From: Trujillonella humicola
Lineage (GTDB): Bacteria; Actinomycetota; Actinomycetes; Mycobacteriales; Geodermatophilaceae
Direction of reading: 5' to 3'
DNA: 64,000 nt
Assembly (NCBI RefSeq): GCF_046233715.1
Contig: NZ_JBJNRJ010000003.1
Location: 1-64,000, forward strand
Position 1 is the first letter of the stretch. Every line of letters starts with the position of its first letter. The position numbers were made by a program, and so were the translations under genes. Of this stretch, positions 25,922-34,649 are shown piece by piece. The notes under the pieces are model-generated. The model was not told the DNA's origin, ran no database searches, and saw nothing but the letters and a program-made list of their open reading frames with translations.

Positions 25922-26671
25922 CTACGGACGCACGCGGACCGCGATCCTTTCGGTCCAGCGGAGCGTTTGGTAGTCGGCCAAGACTCGGTGGAGAGTGCAC
26001 CGGTTGTCCCAGATCGCAACGTCGCCGCGTGACCACCGGTGACGGCACTGAATGTCGGGGTGTTCGGTTGACTCGAACAGCAGCGGGAGCAGGTTTTCGC
26101 TTTCTGCCCGCGACCTTCCGACGATGCGCTTTGTGAATTGACGGTTCGCATACAACGAGGCCCGAGTTGACGTCGGGTGCACCTTCACCAACTTGTGCAC
26201 CGCCGACCGGTCGCCGTCAGGGGTCACGTGCAGCGCACTCAATCCGTCGAGGAGCTGACGCAACGGCCCGCTCAGCATGTCGTAGGCGGCCCGGGCGTCA
26301 GTCCACACAGTGTCGCCGCCGATTTCGGGGGCGTGCACCATTCGCAGGAGACAGAGGTCCGGCGGCTCGGCTTCATACGTCTCGTCGGTGTGCCAAAAGT
26401 CCGCAAGCGCGCGTTCGCTCCTCATCACAAGGAAGTCCGGGTCCTGCGCGTCTGAGTGGTAGCGGTGGTGCTGCACCGTGCCGAGTAGAAGTGCTAGTTG
26501 CAGGTGCTCGGCGCGCGAAAGCTCCTGCCCGCGAAAGACCACGACGGCGTAGAGGTCGAGCAGCTCGCGCAGCGTCCGCAGCGAGGGCCCGTCGAGCTGC
26601 CTCGGCAGAGTTCCGCTGACGGTGACGCCGAAGGTACCGGAAGAGAGCGGCTCTACCCGCCAGTCGACCAC
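25922..26671 (-). CDS. TauD/TfdA-family Fe(II)/2-oxoglutarate dioxygenase
   Basis: A 249-aa protein starting at GTG 26671. The iron ligands are visible as H94 and D96 in DFWHTDETYE and the distal H228 in RCTLHRVLADY; the arginine downstream (LRWTERIAVR) is in place to bind 2-oxoglutarate. Length and order are normal for the TauD family, which hydroxylates or desaturates small molecules and amino-acid-derived substrates. It is transcribed divergently from the 63-aa precursor gene, sharing a 153-bp control region, so it may act on the product of that locus. Confidence 0.85.
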   Translation of the reverse strand: MVDWRVEPLSSGTFGVTVSGTLPRQLDGPSLRTLRELLDLYAVVVFRGQELSRAEHLQLALLLGTVQHHRYHSDAQDPDFLVMRSERALADFWHTDETYEAEPPDLCLLRMVHAPEIGGDTVWTDARAAYDMLSGPLRQLLDGLSALHVTPDGDRSAVHKLVKVHPTSTRASLYANRQFTKRIVGRSRAESENLLPLLFESTEHPDIQCRHRWSRGDVAIWDNRCTLHRVLADYQTLRWTERIAVRVRP

Positions 26672-26824
26672 AACGCAACATACTGCTGGCGGCTTCCCCT
26701 AAGGCGCCGCTGGACGGCGCCGCCTCAACCTCGAGGAGGCCCGGCGACCCTGTGCAGCATTGTGAATTCGGGCACATCCGTGGTAGACCTGGGCAGCCCC
26801 GTCCGAACCGCAGGGAGAGCCCCC

Positions 26825-27016
26825 ATGTCCGATATTGTCTCAGACGAGCGACGTGAAATCGTCCGCGCGATCCTTACCCAGGCGCAGGTCGAGATTGACC
26901 TCGCCCTGACGAGGCTCGACACCTACGACAAGCCGCATTTCCTCGAGATCGAACGTGCCGCGGGCGGATTGATCAACTTCTTCCCGGAAAATGATCGCAA
27001 CAAGAGTTGCTACTGA
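26825..27016 (+). CDS. Candidate RiPP precursor peptide (63 aa)
   Basis: A small gene with a good start: GGGAGA upstream of ATG 26825. The first 46 residues form a charged amphipathic helix (RREIVRAILTQAQVEIDLAL and on), typical of a leader. A double glycine at 47-48 precedes LINFFPENDRNKSCY, a 15-residue tail containing Phe-Phe-Pro, two Asn, Cys and a C-terminal Tyr. It is followed within 100 bp by an oxygenase and a radical SAM/SPASM enzyme. Leader-core layout and neighbours make it the likely substrate. The GG cleavage site and the modified residues are inference. Confidence 0.7.
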   Translation: MSDIVSDERREIVRAILTQAQVEIDLALTRLDTYDKPHFLEIERAAGGLINFFPENDRNKSCY

Positions 27017-27113
27017 CTCCTCACTGGCCGCCTGTCGCGTCTGCCGGGCGTGCGGGCGGATCAGCGCCCGCCGGACCTCGATCGCCTCGCAACATGTAGG
27101 GAGGGTGTAGCGG

Positions 27114-28226
27114 TTGCTGGACCTGCTGGCCAGTAGTGCGGCCGAAGTCGGCCTTGGGCGGCTCGCGGCTTCAATAGCCAGAGACTTGCGGCTCGACTCT
27201 ACCCACGACGAGCGGACGAGGTCGGCTGACCTTCGCGGAAGTGAGCACCAGGAACTGGTTCCCTGCCTGGCCGCAGCAGCGTTCGAGGCAGTCAGCACCC
27301 CGGGCGCGCTCGCCAGCAACATGCGCCTGCTCGATGAAGGCCGCGAAGTCGGCGCCCCAACATGGGTGGCGTCGCGCATCGACGGCGACCAGGTCATCCA
27401 TACGCAGATTAGGGCCGGCGCAATCGAGCGGGCTTTGGCGGCGGGGCATATGCTGGTTGTCGACAGCGCTGACGACCGGCACCCGTGGCTCATGGCGCTA
27501 CGCGAGGGACTGGAGTACGCGCTGCGGGCGCGTTCCTGGATCAACATTTACACCACTGCCGGATTTGGCAGCACGTTCGGCGAGCACCGCGACACGATGC
27601 CGACCCTCATCTTTCAGGTATTTGGAAGGCGTCGGTGGCTCGTGGCCGACGCGCCCGGCGGCTCGCCGCCCGTCAGGCAGGAGCTACGAACGCATGATCT
27701 CGTCCCCGGCGAGATCCTTTACGTGCCCGCTTTGACGACCCACGATGTCGTCGCGGTCGGGGAGCTGTCGGTCCACCTGACTATCGGATTCGACCGGTCC
27801 TGCGGGCTGTCCCAACAGCTTGACCAGCTCGGCCGGTGGGTGGGGCGCCCACTGCCGGCCCTAGACGACCAGGAACTGGCCCGCGGCCGGGCGATGCTGC
27901 CCGCGCGGCGCGCCGGCAGCTCGCTACCCTTCGCGGTCACACACAACCTCGCTCATGTCCGCAGCGTCCGCTGGGCCAGCCGGCTGCCACCCATCCTCGA
28001 AACCGACGAGATGGGAGCCTGTCGGGCGCTCAGCCTGGGAAAGGAACACGAGTTGCCCGGCTGGGCGGCACCGGCCCTGAAGCTCCTGGCGAGAGGCTCC
28101 GCGCATTCGATCGGGGACCTTATGGCAGAAGGCCGCCTGTCCGAGCCCCAGACGCGGGAGCTTCTGGTGATGCTGGTTGACCGGCAGCTGGTGATAGCGA
28201 GCTGCGGGGGGCCTCCGAATGCTTGA
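27114..28226 (+). CDS. JmjC/cupin-type Fe(II)/2-oxoglutarate oxygenase
   Basis: A 370-aa protein. The best start is an unusual TTG at 27114, with GGGAGGG about 9 bases upstream. The JmjC-like core lies around residues 140-225: GFGSTFGEHRDTMPTLIFQV carries H158 and D160, and EILYVPALTTHDVVAV carries the distal H210. The region after the core is helical, as in the ribosomal-oxygenase/YcfD-like group that hydroxylates peptide side chains. The stop overlaps the radical SAM start by 8 bases. I infer that it hydroxylates the precursor peptide. Confidence 0.8.
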   Translation: MLDLLASSAAEVGLGRLAASIARDLRLDSTHDERTRSADLRGSEHQELVPCLAAAAFEAVSTPGALASNMRLLDEGREVGAPTWVASRIDGDQVIHTQIRAGAIERALAAGHMLVVDSADDRHPWLMALREGLEYALRARSWINIYTTAGFGSTFGEHRDTMPTLIFQVFGRRRWLVADAPGGSPPVRQELRTHDLVPGEILYVPALTTHDVVAVGELSVHLTIGFDRSCGLSQQLDQLGRWVGRPLPALDDQELARGRAMLPARRAGSSLPFAVTHNLAHVRSVRWASRLPPILETDEMGACRALSLGKEHELPGWAAPALKLLARGSAHSIGDLMAEGRLSEPQTRELLVMLVDRQLVIASCGGPPNA

Positions 28227-29598
28227 CGGGTCCCCGGGTCAGGGCGGCTGCGATGCCGAGAATTTGAGCGTGTCGCTCGAGCCCTTCTATCGGCTGTCTC
28301 GGTACGTGGTGGCGACGACACGGGGTGACGACGAGCGAGGGGGCGTGCTCGTCTTCTCGACGCGGAGCTGTAGGACGTTCCTGCTTAGCGCCGAGTATTG
28401 GTCCTATCTGACAAGCGGCGACTGCACGCGTCTGCCACCCAACGTTGCGCAAAGCCTTGTTGAAGCCAGGGTGCTGGTCGAAGGTTCCGCGTCAGAGCTG
28501 GACGACGTCCTGCGGGAGAACGTCGAAGCCATAGCGGCGACCTCTACCCTTGAGCAAGTCATCCAGCCGACCGCGGCGTGCCAGCTCGGCTGTCACTACT
28601 GCGGGCAGCAGCATTCGCCGCACCGCATTACTCCCGACATGGAAGAGCAGATTGTCGCGAGGGTCCGGCGCCGGCTGGACGCCCGCCGGTACGACCGGCT
28701 GAACGTCGGCTGGTTCGGCGGCGAGCCTCTGCTGGGCTTAGCGAGCCTGCGCCGCCTGTCGCCGGCGCTACAGCGGCTTTCACGGGAAGCCGGCGCGGAC
28801 TACTCAGCGCACATTGTCACCAATGGCCTCCTCCTGACGCCCGAGGTCGCGCGCGAGCTCGAGGGCGCACACCGCGTCGGCCACATCGAGGTAACGCTCG
28901 ACGGCCCGCGCCGGGTGCACGACTCCCGACGCATGACGAAGGCGGGCAGAGGGTCCTACGACAGAATCTTGCGCAACCTGCGGGGGATTCTCGATGACGA
29001 CCGCGTCGCCGCCGAGATCACGCTGCGATGCAACGTCGACTCTTCGAACGCCGCCGCCGTGCCCGAGCTCGTGCACGAGCTGGGCGAGCTCGGATTCGCC
29101 CGACGCTTCCGCCTCTACTTCTCACCGGTGTATGACTGGGGCAACAGCGCAGGCGATGCGTCGTTGAGCCCTGAGAGCTTCGCCGCCGAGGAACTCGGCT
29201 GGCTCGGCATGATGTACCACTACGGCTTCGACATCGCGCTGCGCCCAAAGCGCAAGAAGATCACCTGCATCGCGGTCCTGCCGCGCGCCCGGGTCATCGA
29301 CGCGTTTGGCGACGAGTACAACTGCACCGAGGTGCCGTACGTCCCGCAGTACCGGCAGAGCCACCTGCTCCTCGCCGGAGGCGAGCCGACCGAGCAGGCC
29401 CCACCCCCCCGGTACCGTGACTGGAACGAGCGCATCGGCCGGGGGGACGTCCCCTGCACCGCGTGCCGGATGCTGCCGATGTGCGGCGGAGCCTGCCCGA
29501 AGGCTTGGAGTGAAGGGGCCGTACCCTGCCCGTCGTTCAAGCACAACCTTGGGTCACGGCTCGTCTTGTCGCTGCTGCCGGCCCGCGGCGGCGAATGA
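28219..29598 (+). CDS. Radical SAM/SPASM peptide maturase
   Basis: A 459-aa enzyme. An N-terminal domain of about 100 residues (possible precursor-recognition domain) precedes the radical SAM cluster motif C121-x3-C125-x2-C128 in AACQLGCHYCGQQ. The core shows WFGGEPLLGL and HIEVTLDGPRRVHDSRR. The C-terminal SPASM region supplies many cysteines for auxiliary clusters (KKITCIAVLP, DEYNCTEVP, VPCTACRMLPMCGGACPKAW). Relatives form thioether or C-C links, or decarboxylate C-terminal tyrosine, in ribosomal peptides. Overlap with the JmjC gene shows co-translation. Confidence 0.9.
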   Translation: MLDGSPGQGGCDAENLSVSLEPFYRLSRYVVATTRGDDERGGVLVFSTRSCRTFLLSAEYWSYLTSGDCTRLPPNVAQSLVEARVLVEGSASELDDVLRENVEAIAATSTLEQVIQPTAACQLGCHYCGQQHSPHRITPDMEEQIVARVRRRLDARRYDRLNVGWFGGEPLLGLASLRRLSPALQRLSREAGADYSAHIVTNGLLLTPEVARELEGAHRVGHIEVTLDGPRRVHDSRRMTKAGRGSYDRILRNLRGILDDDRVAAEITLRCNVDSSNAAAVPELVHELGELGFARRFRLYFSPVYDWGNSAGDASLSPESFAAEELGWLGMMYHYGFDIALRPKRKKITCIAVLPRARVIDAFGDEYNCTEVPYVPQYRQSHLLLAGGEPTEQAPPPRYRDWNERIGRGDVPCTACRMLPMCGGACPKAWSEGAVPCPSFKHNLGSRLVLSLLPARGGE

Positions 29599-29731
29599 CG
29601 CCGCGCCCTACGGGTTGGCGAGTGTGAGAGCACGCCGCCGTGCTGATGGCTTAAACGGATCAGCCGGCGGGACTCGCGACGGCGAGAGCTGTACTGCCGG
29701 GTCAGAAGATCGGCTCCGCGGGCGTGAGGTG

Positions 29732-29757
29732 GCGGTGACGAACCTGCCTCACCGCCG
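29732..29757. terminator. Hairpin in the convergent gap after the radical SAM gene
   Basis: GGCGGTG and CACCGCC can pair around a 12-base loop at the edge of the convergent gap between the radical SAM and SDR genes, slightly overlapping the 3' end of the latter. It could terminate transcripts from either side, but the stem is short and no U-tract follows. Confidence 0.3.
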
Positions 29758-30753
29758 GTCGCGCTGCACGATGGCTCCCTCCTCGTCCGCGGCGCACAAG
29801 ATGAGGCGTTCGAGGACGTGCGAGAGCCGACCGGGGTCCTCCGGCGGGACGCCTGCCGCAACGATGTCCATCGCAGTCGAATACAGAGGGCGGACTCGAA
29901 GGCCCGCCACCTGGGCTTTGGTCGTCGAGAAAAGCATGGTGCCCTGCGTCTCTGCAGACGTGCCGCGCCACAACGGAAGGTCGGTCCAGGGACGGGCGTG
30001 GTACGACAGAAGAAAATGTGGGTCGACCCAGCTAACAGCTGGGCTGGCTGCCGTGGCACGCGCGGTGGCCTCTAGCACGTCTTTCATCGAGAGCAGGCCG
30101 GGTGGCGACGTGGCGTTGTAGGTGCCGTATTCGCGTCGCTCCAGCTGGTCCAGCAGGAAAGCGGCGTGGTCCCGGGCGTCGATCAGCTGCACCGGCTCCA
30201 TGGGCGGGGCCGGGACGAGGACTTCTCCTCCACGGCGGAACCGGCATAGCCAGTAATTGAAGCGGCCCGTCATGTCGTGCGGGCCCACGGCGAGCCCTAG
30301 CCGCGTTATCAAATGGCTGCGCGGGAAAGCCTCTCGCACGACCCTTTCGCACTCCGCCTTGCGGCGCCCATAGGACCACGCCTCTTCGCCGTCGTCCTGA
30401 CCAACGGGCCATGCGGCGGGGTCGCTCTCGTCCACGCCCGAGCGGCTGTGATCGGGATAGGCGCTCAACGATGACACGAACGCATACGCCTCGACCTGGT
30501 GGCGCAGTGAACGAGAAGATGCCTCGACAGCGGATGGGTAGTACCCGCATGTGTCCACCACGGCGTCCCAAGTGCGGCCGGTTAGAGCCGCTAAGGACGC
30601 TCGGCGGTCGCCGTGAAGAGCCTCCACCTGGGCGCCGAACCGGTTTGGACTTCTTCCGCGCGAGAATGTGGTTACGTGGAAGCCGCGGCCCAGGGCCGTC
30701 TCCACGATGTGGCGTCCGACAAAGCCGTGTCCGCCGAGAATCAGTAGCCTCAC
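29749..30753 (-). CDS. NAD(P)-dependent epimerase/dehydratase (extended SDR)
   Basis: A 334-aa protein starting at GTG 30753 (RLLILGGHGFVGRHIVETAL). The nucleotide-binding glycines are at 7, 10 and 13, and the catalytic YxxxK is in WSYGRRKAECE. The C-terminal half, with DARDHAAFLLDQL, is the substrate domain. Such enzymes epimerise, dehydrate or reduce sugars and other small molecules. It is convergent with the radical SAM gene and divergent from the adenylate-forming enzyme, only 31 bp from its start, so those two probably share a promoter region. Its role in the peptide pathway is inference. Confidence 0.85.
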   Translation of the reverse strand: MRLLILGGHGFVGRHIVETALGRGFHVTTFSRGRSPNRFGAQVEALHGDRRASLAALTGRTWDAVVDTCGYYPSAVEASSRSLRHQVEAYAFVSSLSAYPDHSRSGVDESDPAAWPVGQDDGEEAWSYGRRKAECERVVREAFPRSHLITRLGLAVGPHDMTGRFNYWLCRFRRGGEVLVPAPPMEPVQLIDARDHAAFLLDQLERREYGTYNATSPPGLLSMKDVLEATARATAASPAVSWVDPHFLLSYHARPWTDLPLWRGTSAETQGTMLFSTTKAQVAGLRVRPLYSTAMDIVAAGVPPEDPGRLSHVLERLILCAADEEGAIVQRDRR

Positions 30754-30784
30754 GGCTTGTTGCCCCCTGACTCTGGAGTTAGGC

Positions 30785-32263
30785 ATGCACGACTTCATCG
30801 ACGTGGCCGCTGTTCAGCGGCTGTACGCGCGGGTGGGCGCGCCTCCGCCATTGTCACTCCTACTCCAGCATAGGTCGCTGATCCCCGTGCCGGCGTTCGT
30901 TGACGTTCTCGCGATGCAGCGGCCCGACGAGCCCGCGCTGATCCTGGGCGCGGGCTCGAGTCCCGAGGCGATCACGCGAGCAGAGCTCGCAGGCGCCGTC
31001 ACGGCCGCGTCGCTCCGCCTGCACGAGGCGGGCGTCGTTCAGGGCGATTGGGTCGGCGTGGCCCTTCCAAACGGCGCCGATCACGTCGTCGCGACACTTG
31101 CGGTTTGGCGCGTCGGCGCGACGCCCGTGCCTCTTCCAGATGGCACACAAGGCGCGTCACTGCCCGGGGGCCGTGTCCGGCATGTCATCGCGGACTGCCG
31201 CGGCTGGAGGTCGCACCGCGGGGGGCGCTACGACCCAAGCACTCGCGACCAGTGGAGCTTCCGCGTCCCGGACCCCTACGCGGTCCTGAGCAGCGGAGGA
31301 AGTAGCGGCCGGCCTCGACTTATTCCGCAGCCGAGCGGGCTCTGGGGCCGTGCGCGGGTTTCTAAGCGCGACCAGCACCGGTACGGGCTGCGCCTGGGCC
31401 AGACGCAGCTGGTGACGCTGCCTCTGAGCCACGGCTTCGGATTCAGCTACGCGTATGCGAGGGGCCTCGCGTACGGCCATTGCCTCGTCTTCCCAGCGTC
31501 CCTGGAGCCCGATGTCGTCTTGCGTGCGATCGCCGAGGAGCGGGTCGAGTACATGGCGGTGGTCCCCGTGATGCTGGAGAGGCTGCGCCGGGCCGGCGGG
31601 TTCGAAAAATTCGACGCCGGGTCGCTTGAGACGTTGCTCCACGGAGGAGCGCGTTGTTCCGAGGTGACGCGCGCAGCGTGGTTCGCGAAGGTCGGGCCGA
31701 ACCGGGTCGTCGAGGCGTACGGCGCGACCGACTTCGACATTCAGTGCATGATCTGGGGCGACGAATGGCTGCAGCGCGTCGGCAGCGTCGGCAGGCCTGA
31801 ACAGGGCGGGATCGAGATCAGGACGCCGGACGGCGCGGCGGCCGCGCCCGGCGAGGAAGGCATGATCTGGGCGTCGCCTCGGGTAAACAGCTCGCCACAT
31901 CAGCCCCTGCAGCCGACGGGGGACTTGGGCCTCCTTGATGGCGACGGTTTCCTGTATATCGTGGGCCGCGCCGACCGCGTCATCGACTGTGGCGGAGTGA
32001 ATGTGTCGCCCGAGGTGGTCGAAACCAGGCTCATCGAACACGTCGCCGTGGCCGACGTAGTCGTGCTAGGTGCGTCAGATGCGCTCGGCAATTCTCGCTT
32101 GCACGCCCTAGTGCAGCCCGCGGCAGCCGTAACCGCCGACGAGCTCATGCTCTGGTGTCGGTCCGCTTTGCCACGCGAGTTTGTTCCCCGCCGGGTCACT
32201 TTTGTGGATCAGGTGCCCAGGAGCAAGGCCGGCAAGGTGAAGTACGGGGTCAACCTCCTGTAA
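30785..32263 (+). CDS. Adenylate-forming (ANL superfamily) ligase
   Basis: A 492-aa enzyme starting at ATG 30785 (GGAG upstream). The phosphate-binding loop is YAVLSSGGSSGRPRLIPQ (about residues 165-182); the A5-like motif is VVEAYGATDFD, and DLGLLDGDGFLYIVGRADRV is the A7/A8 hinge. The C-terminal PRSKAGKVKYG supplies the catalytic lysine. It would activate a carboxylate as an acyl-AMP. No carrier protein or NRPS module is present nearby, so the acceptor may be CoA, an amine, or the C-terminus of the modified peptide. The last option is speculation. Confidence 0.88.
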   Translation: MHDFIDVAAVQRLYARVGAPPPLSLLLQHRSLIPVPAFVDVLAMQRPDEPALILGAGSSPEAITRAELAGAVTAASLRLHEAGVVQGDWVGVALPNGADHVVATLAVWRVGATPVPLPDGTQGASLPGGRVRHVIADCRGWRSHRGGRYDPSTRDQWSFRVPDPYAVLSSGGSSGRPRLIPQPSGLWGRARVSKRDQHRYGLRLGQTQLVTLPLSHGFGFSYAYARGLAYGHCLVFPASLEPDVVLRAIAEERVEYMAVVPVMLERLRRAGGFEKFDAGSLETLLHGGARCSEVTRAAWFAKVGPNRVVEAYGATDFDIQCMIWGDEWLQRVGSVGRPEQGGIEIRTPDGAAAAPGEEGMIWASPRVNSSPHQPLQPTGDLGLLDGDGFLYIVGRADRVIDCGGVNVSPEVVETRLIEHVAVADVVVLGASDALGNSRLHALVQPAAAVTADELMLWCRSALPREFVPRRVTFVDQVPRSKAGKVKYGVNLL

Positions 32264-32360
32264 CGGGATAGAGACACTCCGACCTGTTGGGGGTTTAGGC
32301 CCTCTGGTTGCTTGGGACTCGACAGCCTGTCTAAGCAGTCACGCTCTTCCAGCCCGGGGT

Positions 32361-32656
32361 TCAGTGAAGGCTCGGAACTGACGCGGCGACGGTAGTCGCC
32401 GCGGGGTTGTGCCGGTGGAAGTCGTCCTCGCGCTCGGCCGGTGGGATGAGGACGATTCCGCCGTGTCGGCGTCGGAGGTTGAACCAGTCGATGTACTCGG
32501 CGACGGCGACGGCGATCTCAAGGTCGTCCTCGCCCTTCCATGGGCCGCGGTTGCGGTTTAGCTCGGTCTTGAACAGCGAGTTGAAGGCCTCCCCCGGGGC
32601 GTTGTCGTAGCTGTCTCCGGTGGAGCCGAAGGAGGCGAGGGCGCCGGCCTCACCAT
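32361..32656 (-). pseudogene. IS3-family transposase, C-terminal remnant
   Basis: On the minus strand the sequence reads EAGALASFGSTGDSYDNAPG, then EAFNSLFKTELNRNRGPWKG, and later EYIDWFNLRRRHGGI. These match the last third of the IS3-family orfB integrase core, including the region around the final catalytic glutamate (here GEAFNSLFK). The frame ends normally at a TGA, but the upstream two-thirds are absent and replaced by unrelated sequence. It is a dead fragment marking the right edge of the RiPP-like locus. Confidence 0.8.
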
Positions 32657-33439
32657 CGACGCGCCCCGAGCGACCGCCGAGCTCGACGACGGAGTCCCGG
32701 CGTAGTCAGTAGAGAGAGATTTCCCATCGCGCGACCTCTTGTCTCGCGAGTCGGCCCCTGACATTGTCTTCGCCAATCGGGGTCGCTGTCGGGGGCGTCG
32801 CCATGATCAGGATCAGACGGGAGTGAGCCGGCGCTTGCTGTAGAGGGTGAACCGGTCCGCTCAACTAATTTCCTGGGTGCAGGGTATGGCAGGCGCGCTG
32901 CGCATCTCAGCGCAACCTTGGCTTCCTATTCCGAGGTTGCGACTGCTAGGGCTGTTGCTGACAACAATCCAGCGTCATGAAAAGTCTGCGCGCTGGCTGA
33001 CGTTGAGACGAGCGGAGGGGTCTTGGGTAATGGGGCGATTGGGGGCAGCCGCTGATGAAACCCAGGCTCGACGCCAAGTCGCGGACGGTCAGGAATAGGC
33101 TGGCTTGCCACTGCTGGCGCTGACGGTGCTCGGTGCGAGTGATCGCGGCGGGAACGATCCGCTGATGGAAATGGCCAGGCCAAGAAGCCCACCGAGATGC
33201 GAAGCTGCCGTGCGTGTCGGGGAGGGCTAATTGTCCTCGTCGGCTTAGGTGACAGAAAATCTCACGCCAGCTGGTACAACCACCGCTAGTTTCACTGCTC
33301 GCGGCGACGTTTCAGCCGCCGAGTTCCAGCAGCACACTACCTGCCTCGTGGCGGTCAAGTAGATGCGCGCCATTCTTTGTGACTCAGGAGCCACCTTGAC
33401 CCCTGAGTATATGCATGACTTTTCATATGACTCTCGGGT
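32657..33439. other. About 780 bp with no recognisable gene
   Basis: Composition is less GC-rich than the coding regions and stop codons are frequent in all frames. It lies between the IS3 remnant and the first gene of the next block, and probably represents decayed mobile-element DNA. Nothing specific could be identified. Confidence 0.5.
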
Positions 33440-33473
33440 CTGGTGACATACTTGGTGCCTGGTGACCTACTTG
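33440..33473 (+). repeat. Tandem 15-bp direct repeat upstream of a small gene
   Basis: CTGGTGACATACTTG (33440-33454) and CTGGTGACCTACTTG (33459-33473) differ at one position and repeat with a 19-bp period, ending 17 bp before the start codon. The location, just before the ribosome-binding site, suggests an operator or an RNA element. The flanking AT-rich stretch (about 33400-33432) probably contains the promoter. Confidence 0.5.
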
Positions 33474-33490
33474 ATTAGGGAGAGAAATCC

Positions 33491-33874
33491 ATGACCGATC
33501 TTGCAAGCATCACCGCGGTATACCAATGGCCACAACCCGGGGACGGGCTCCCCCAGAGGAAGGCAGCAAAGGGGCTTGAAAAAGAGGGGGCGGGGGCGGC
33601 AACAATTCTTGCTCAGTCCGGCGAGTCCCCGGTAGTCGCTGGTTACGGCCGCGAGGGGCTCGTCGTAGTGACGGATCGGCGCACGATCGTCGTCAAGCGA
33701 GGCAAGGTGCGCACGGAGCGTCCTCATTCCTCGGTCACCGTCACAAAACTAGGGAAGCATCCAGGGATGGGGCCGGTGGTGACTCTCCACGGACAAGGCA
33801 TGGACCTCCTCTGGCTCGACGCCATGTCAGCCGCGAACAACATTGCAGTGTCGATTGACCGTTACCTAAGCTAA
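33491..33874 (+). CDS. Hypothetical protein with PH-like features (127 aa)
   Basis: ATG 33491 is preceded by GGGAGAG. The segment GYGREGLVVVTDRRTIVVKR looks like the central strands of a bacterial PH-like domain (the type beginning 'ltdrRlivv'), and VVTLHGQGMDLLWLD continues the barrel. The C-terminal helix AANNIAVSIDRYL fits. Proteins of this type are often small and soluble with unknown binding partners. It is convergent with the next gene, with almost no gap. Confidence 0.6.
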   Translation: MTDLASITAVYQWPQPGDGLPQRKAAKGLEKEGAGAATILAQSGESPVVAGYGREGLVVVTDRRTIVVKRGKVRTERPHSSVTVTKLGKHPGMGPVVTLHGQGMDLLWLDAMSAANNIAVSIDRYLS

Positions 33875-33875
33875 C

Positions 33876-34412
33876 TCAGCCCGAGCTGCCGGCGAAGAAG
33901 ATGGTCTGCAGGCTCTCTTCGTTGTGCGCGAAACGACGTCCGCCGAGGGTCGACAGCACTTCCCGGCCGTCCTCATCCGTCCACGCGACGGCGTTCTCGA
34001 GTTGTGCACGGATGTGGCCGGCCAGCCCCGACTGTCGCAACACCGCTGCCTCGACGTGCGCGCCCATGATCGAGTAGTCGGCGATCAGTACCGACGTGCC
34101 CGCCTCGCGGTGAGTCGCGATGTGATACTTGCCCAGCGCCGATCTTCTGTTCTTCTGGTTCGCCCAGAGCAGGCAATCAGTCACGCCCGGGACGTCGATG
34201 GCAATACCGCCGTACACGCTCAACGTCCAATTCCATCCGGCCGAGCCGGTGGAGTCGATGAAGAAGAGCGTGAGAGCGTTCGGCGATGCGACGCCGAAGC
34301 CGTTGAAGGTGTCCACCGAATCCATCAGGGGAAAGGTCATGACAGCGCCGGGATATCGTTGTTCGAGCCAGCCGCGGGTGATGCCAGCAACATCCGCTGC
34401 CGCGGAGTTCAC
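33876..34412 (-). CDS. Hypothetical protein (178 aa)
   Basis: From GTG 34412 it reads VNSAAADVAGITRGWLEQRY and contains GWNWTLSVYGGIAIDVPGV and a helical C-terminus (AAVLRQSGLAGHIRAQLENA). The alternation of strands and helices resembles small chaperone-like (YbjN/TY-Chap-type) folds, but no family can be assigned confidently. The upstream extension to 34511 is arginine-rich and less likely to be coding. Confidence 0.55.
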   Translation of the reverse strand: MNSAAADVAGITRGWLEQRYPGAVMTFPLMDSVDTFNGFGVASPNALTLFFIDSTGSAGWNWTLSVYGGIAIDVPGVTDCLLWANQKNRRSALGKYHIATHREAGTSVLIADYSIMGAHVEAAVLRQSGLAGHIRAQLENAVAWTDEDGREVLSTLGGRRFAHNEESLQTIFFAGSSG

Positions 34413-34649
34413 CGGGCACCCGAGGTCGCAGCGACATGGACGGACGCGCCTGCGGCGGCCCCTGCTCTCAGTCGCCTCGAATTCCTGTCCGTGCGCATCG
34501 GGGCACCCCATCCTGTCTGTGGACGTACGTCGAACAGGGATGACCCGTTCGGCGCGGCCCGCGGAGTCTCACGGCCCGCGAAGCCCTTCTTCTCTGCCTG
34601 CATGGTGGTGAGTTAGGGGTGTTGCTCGGTCGAGACGGATGCGGGCGTC

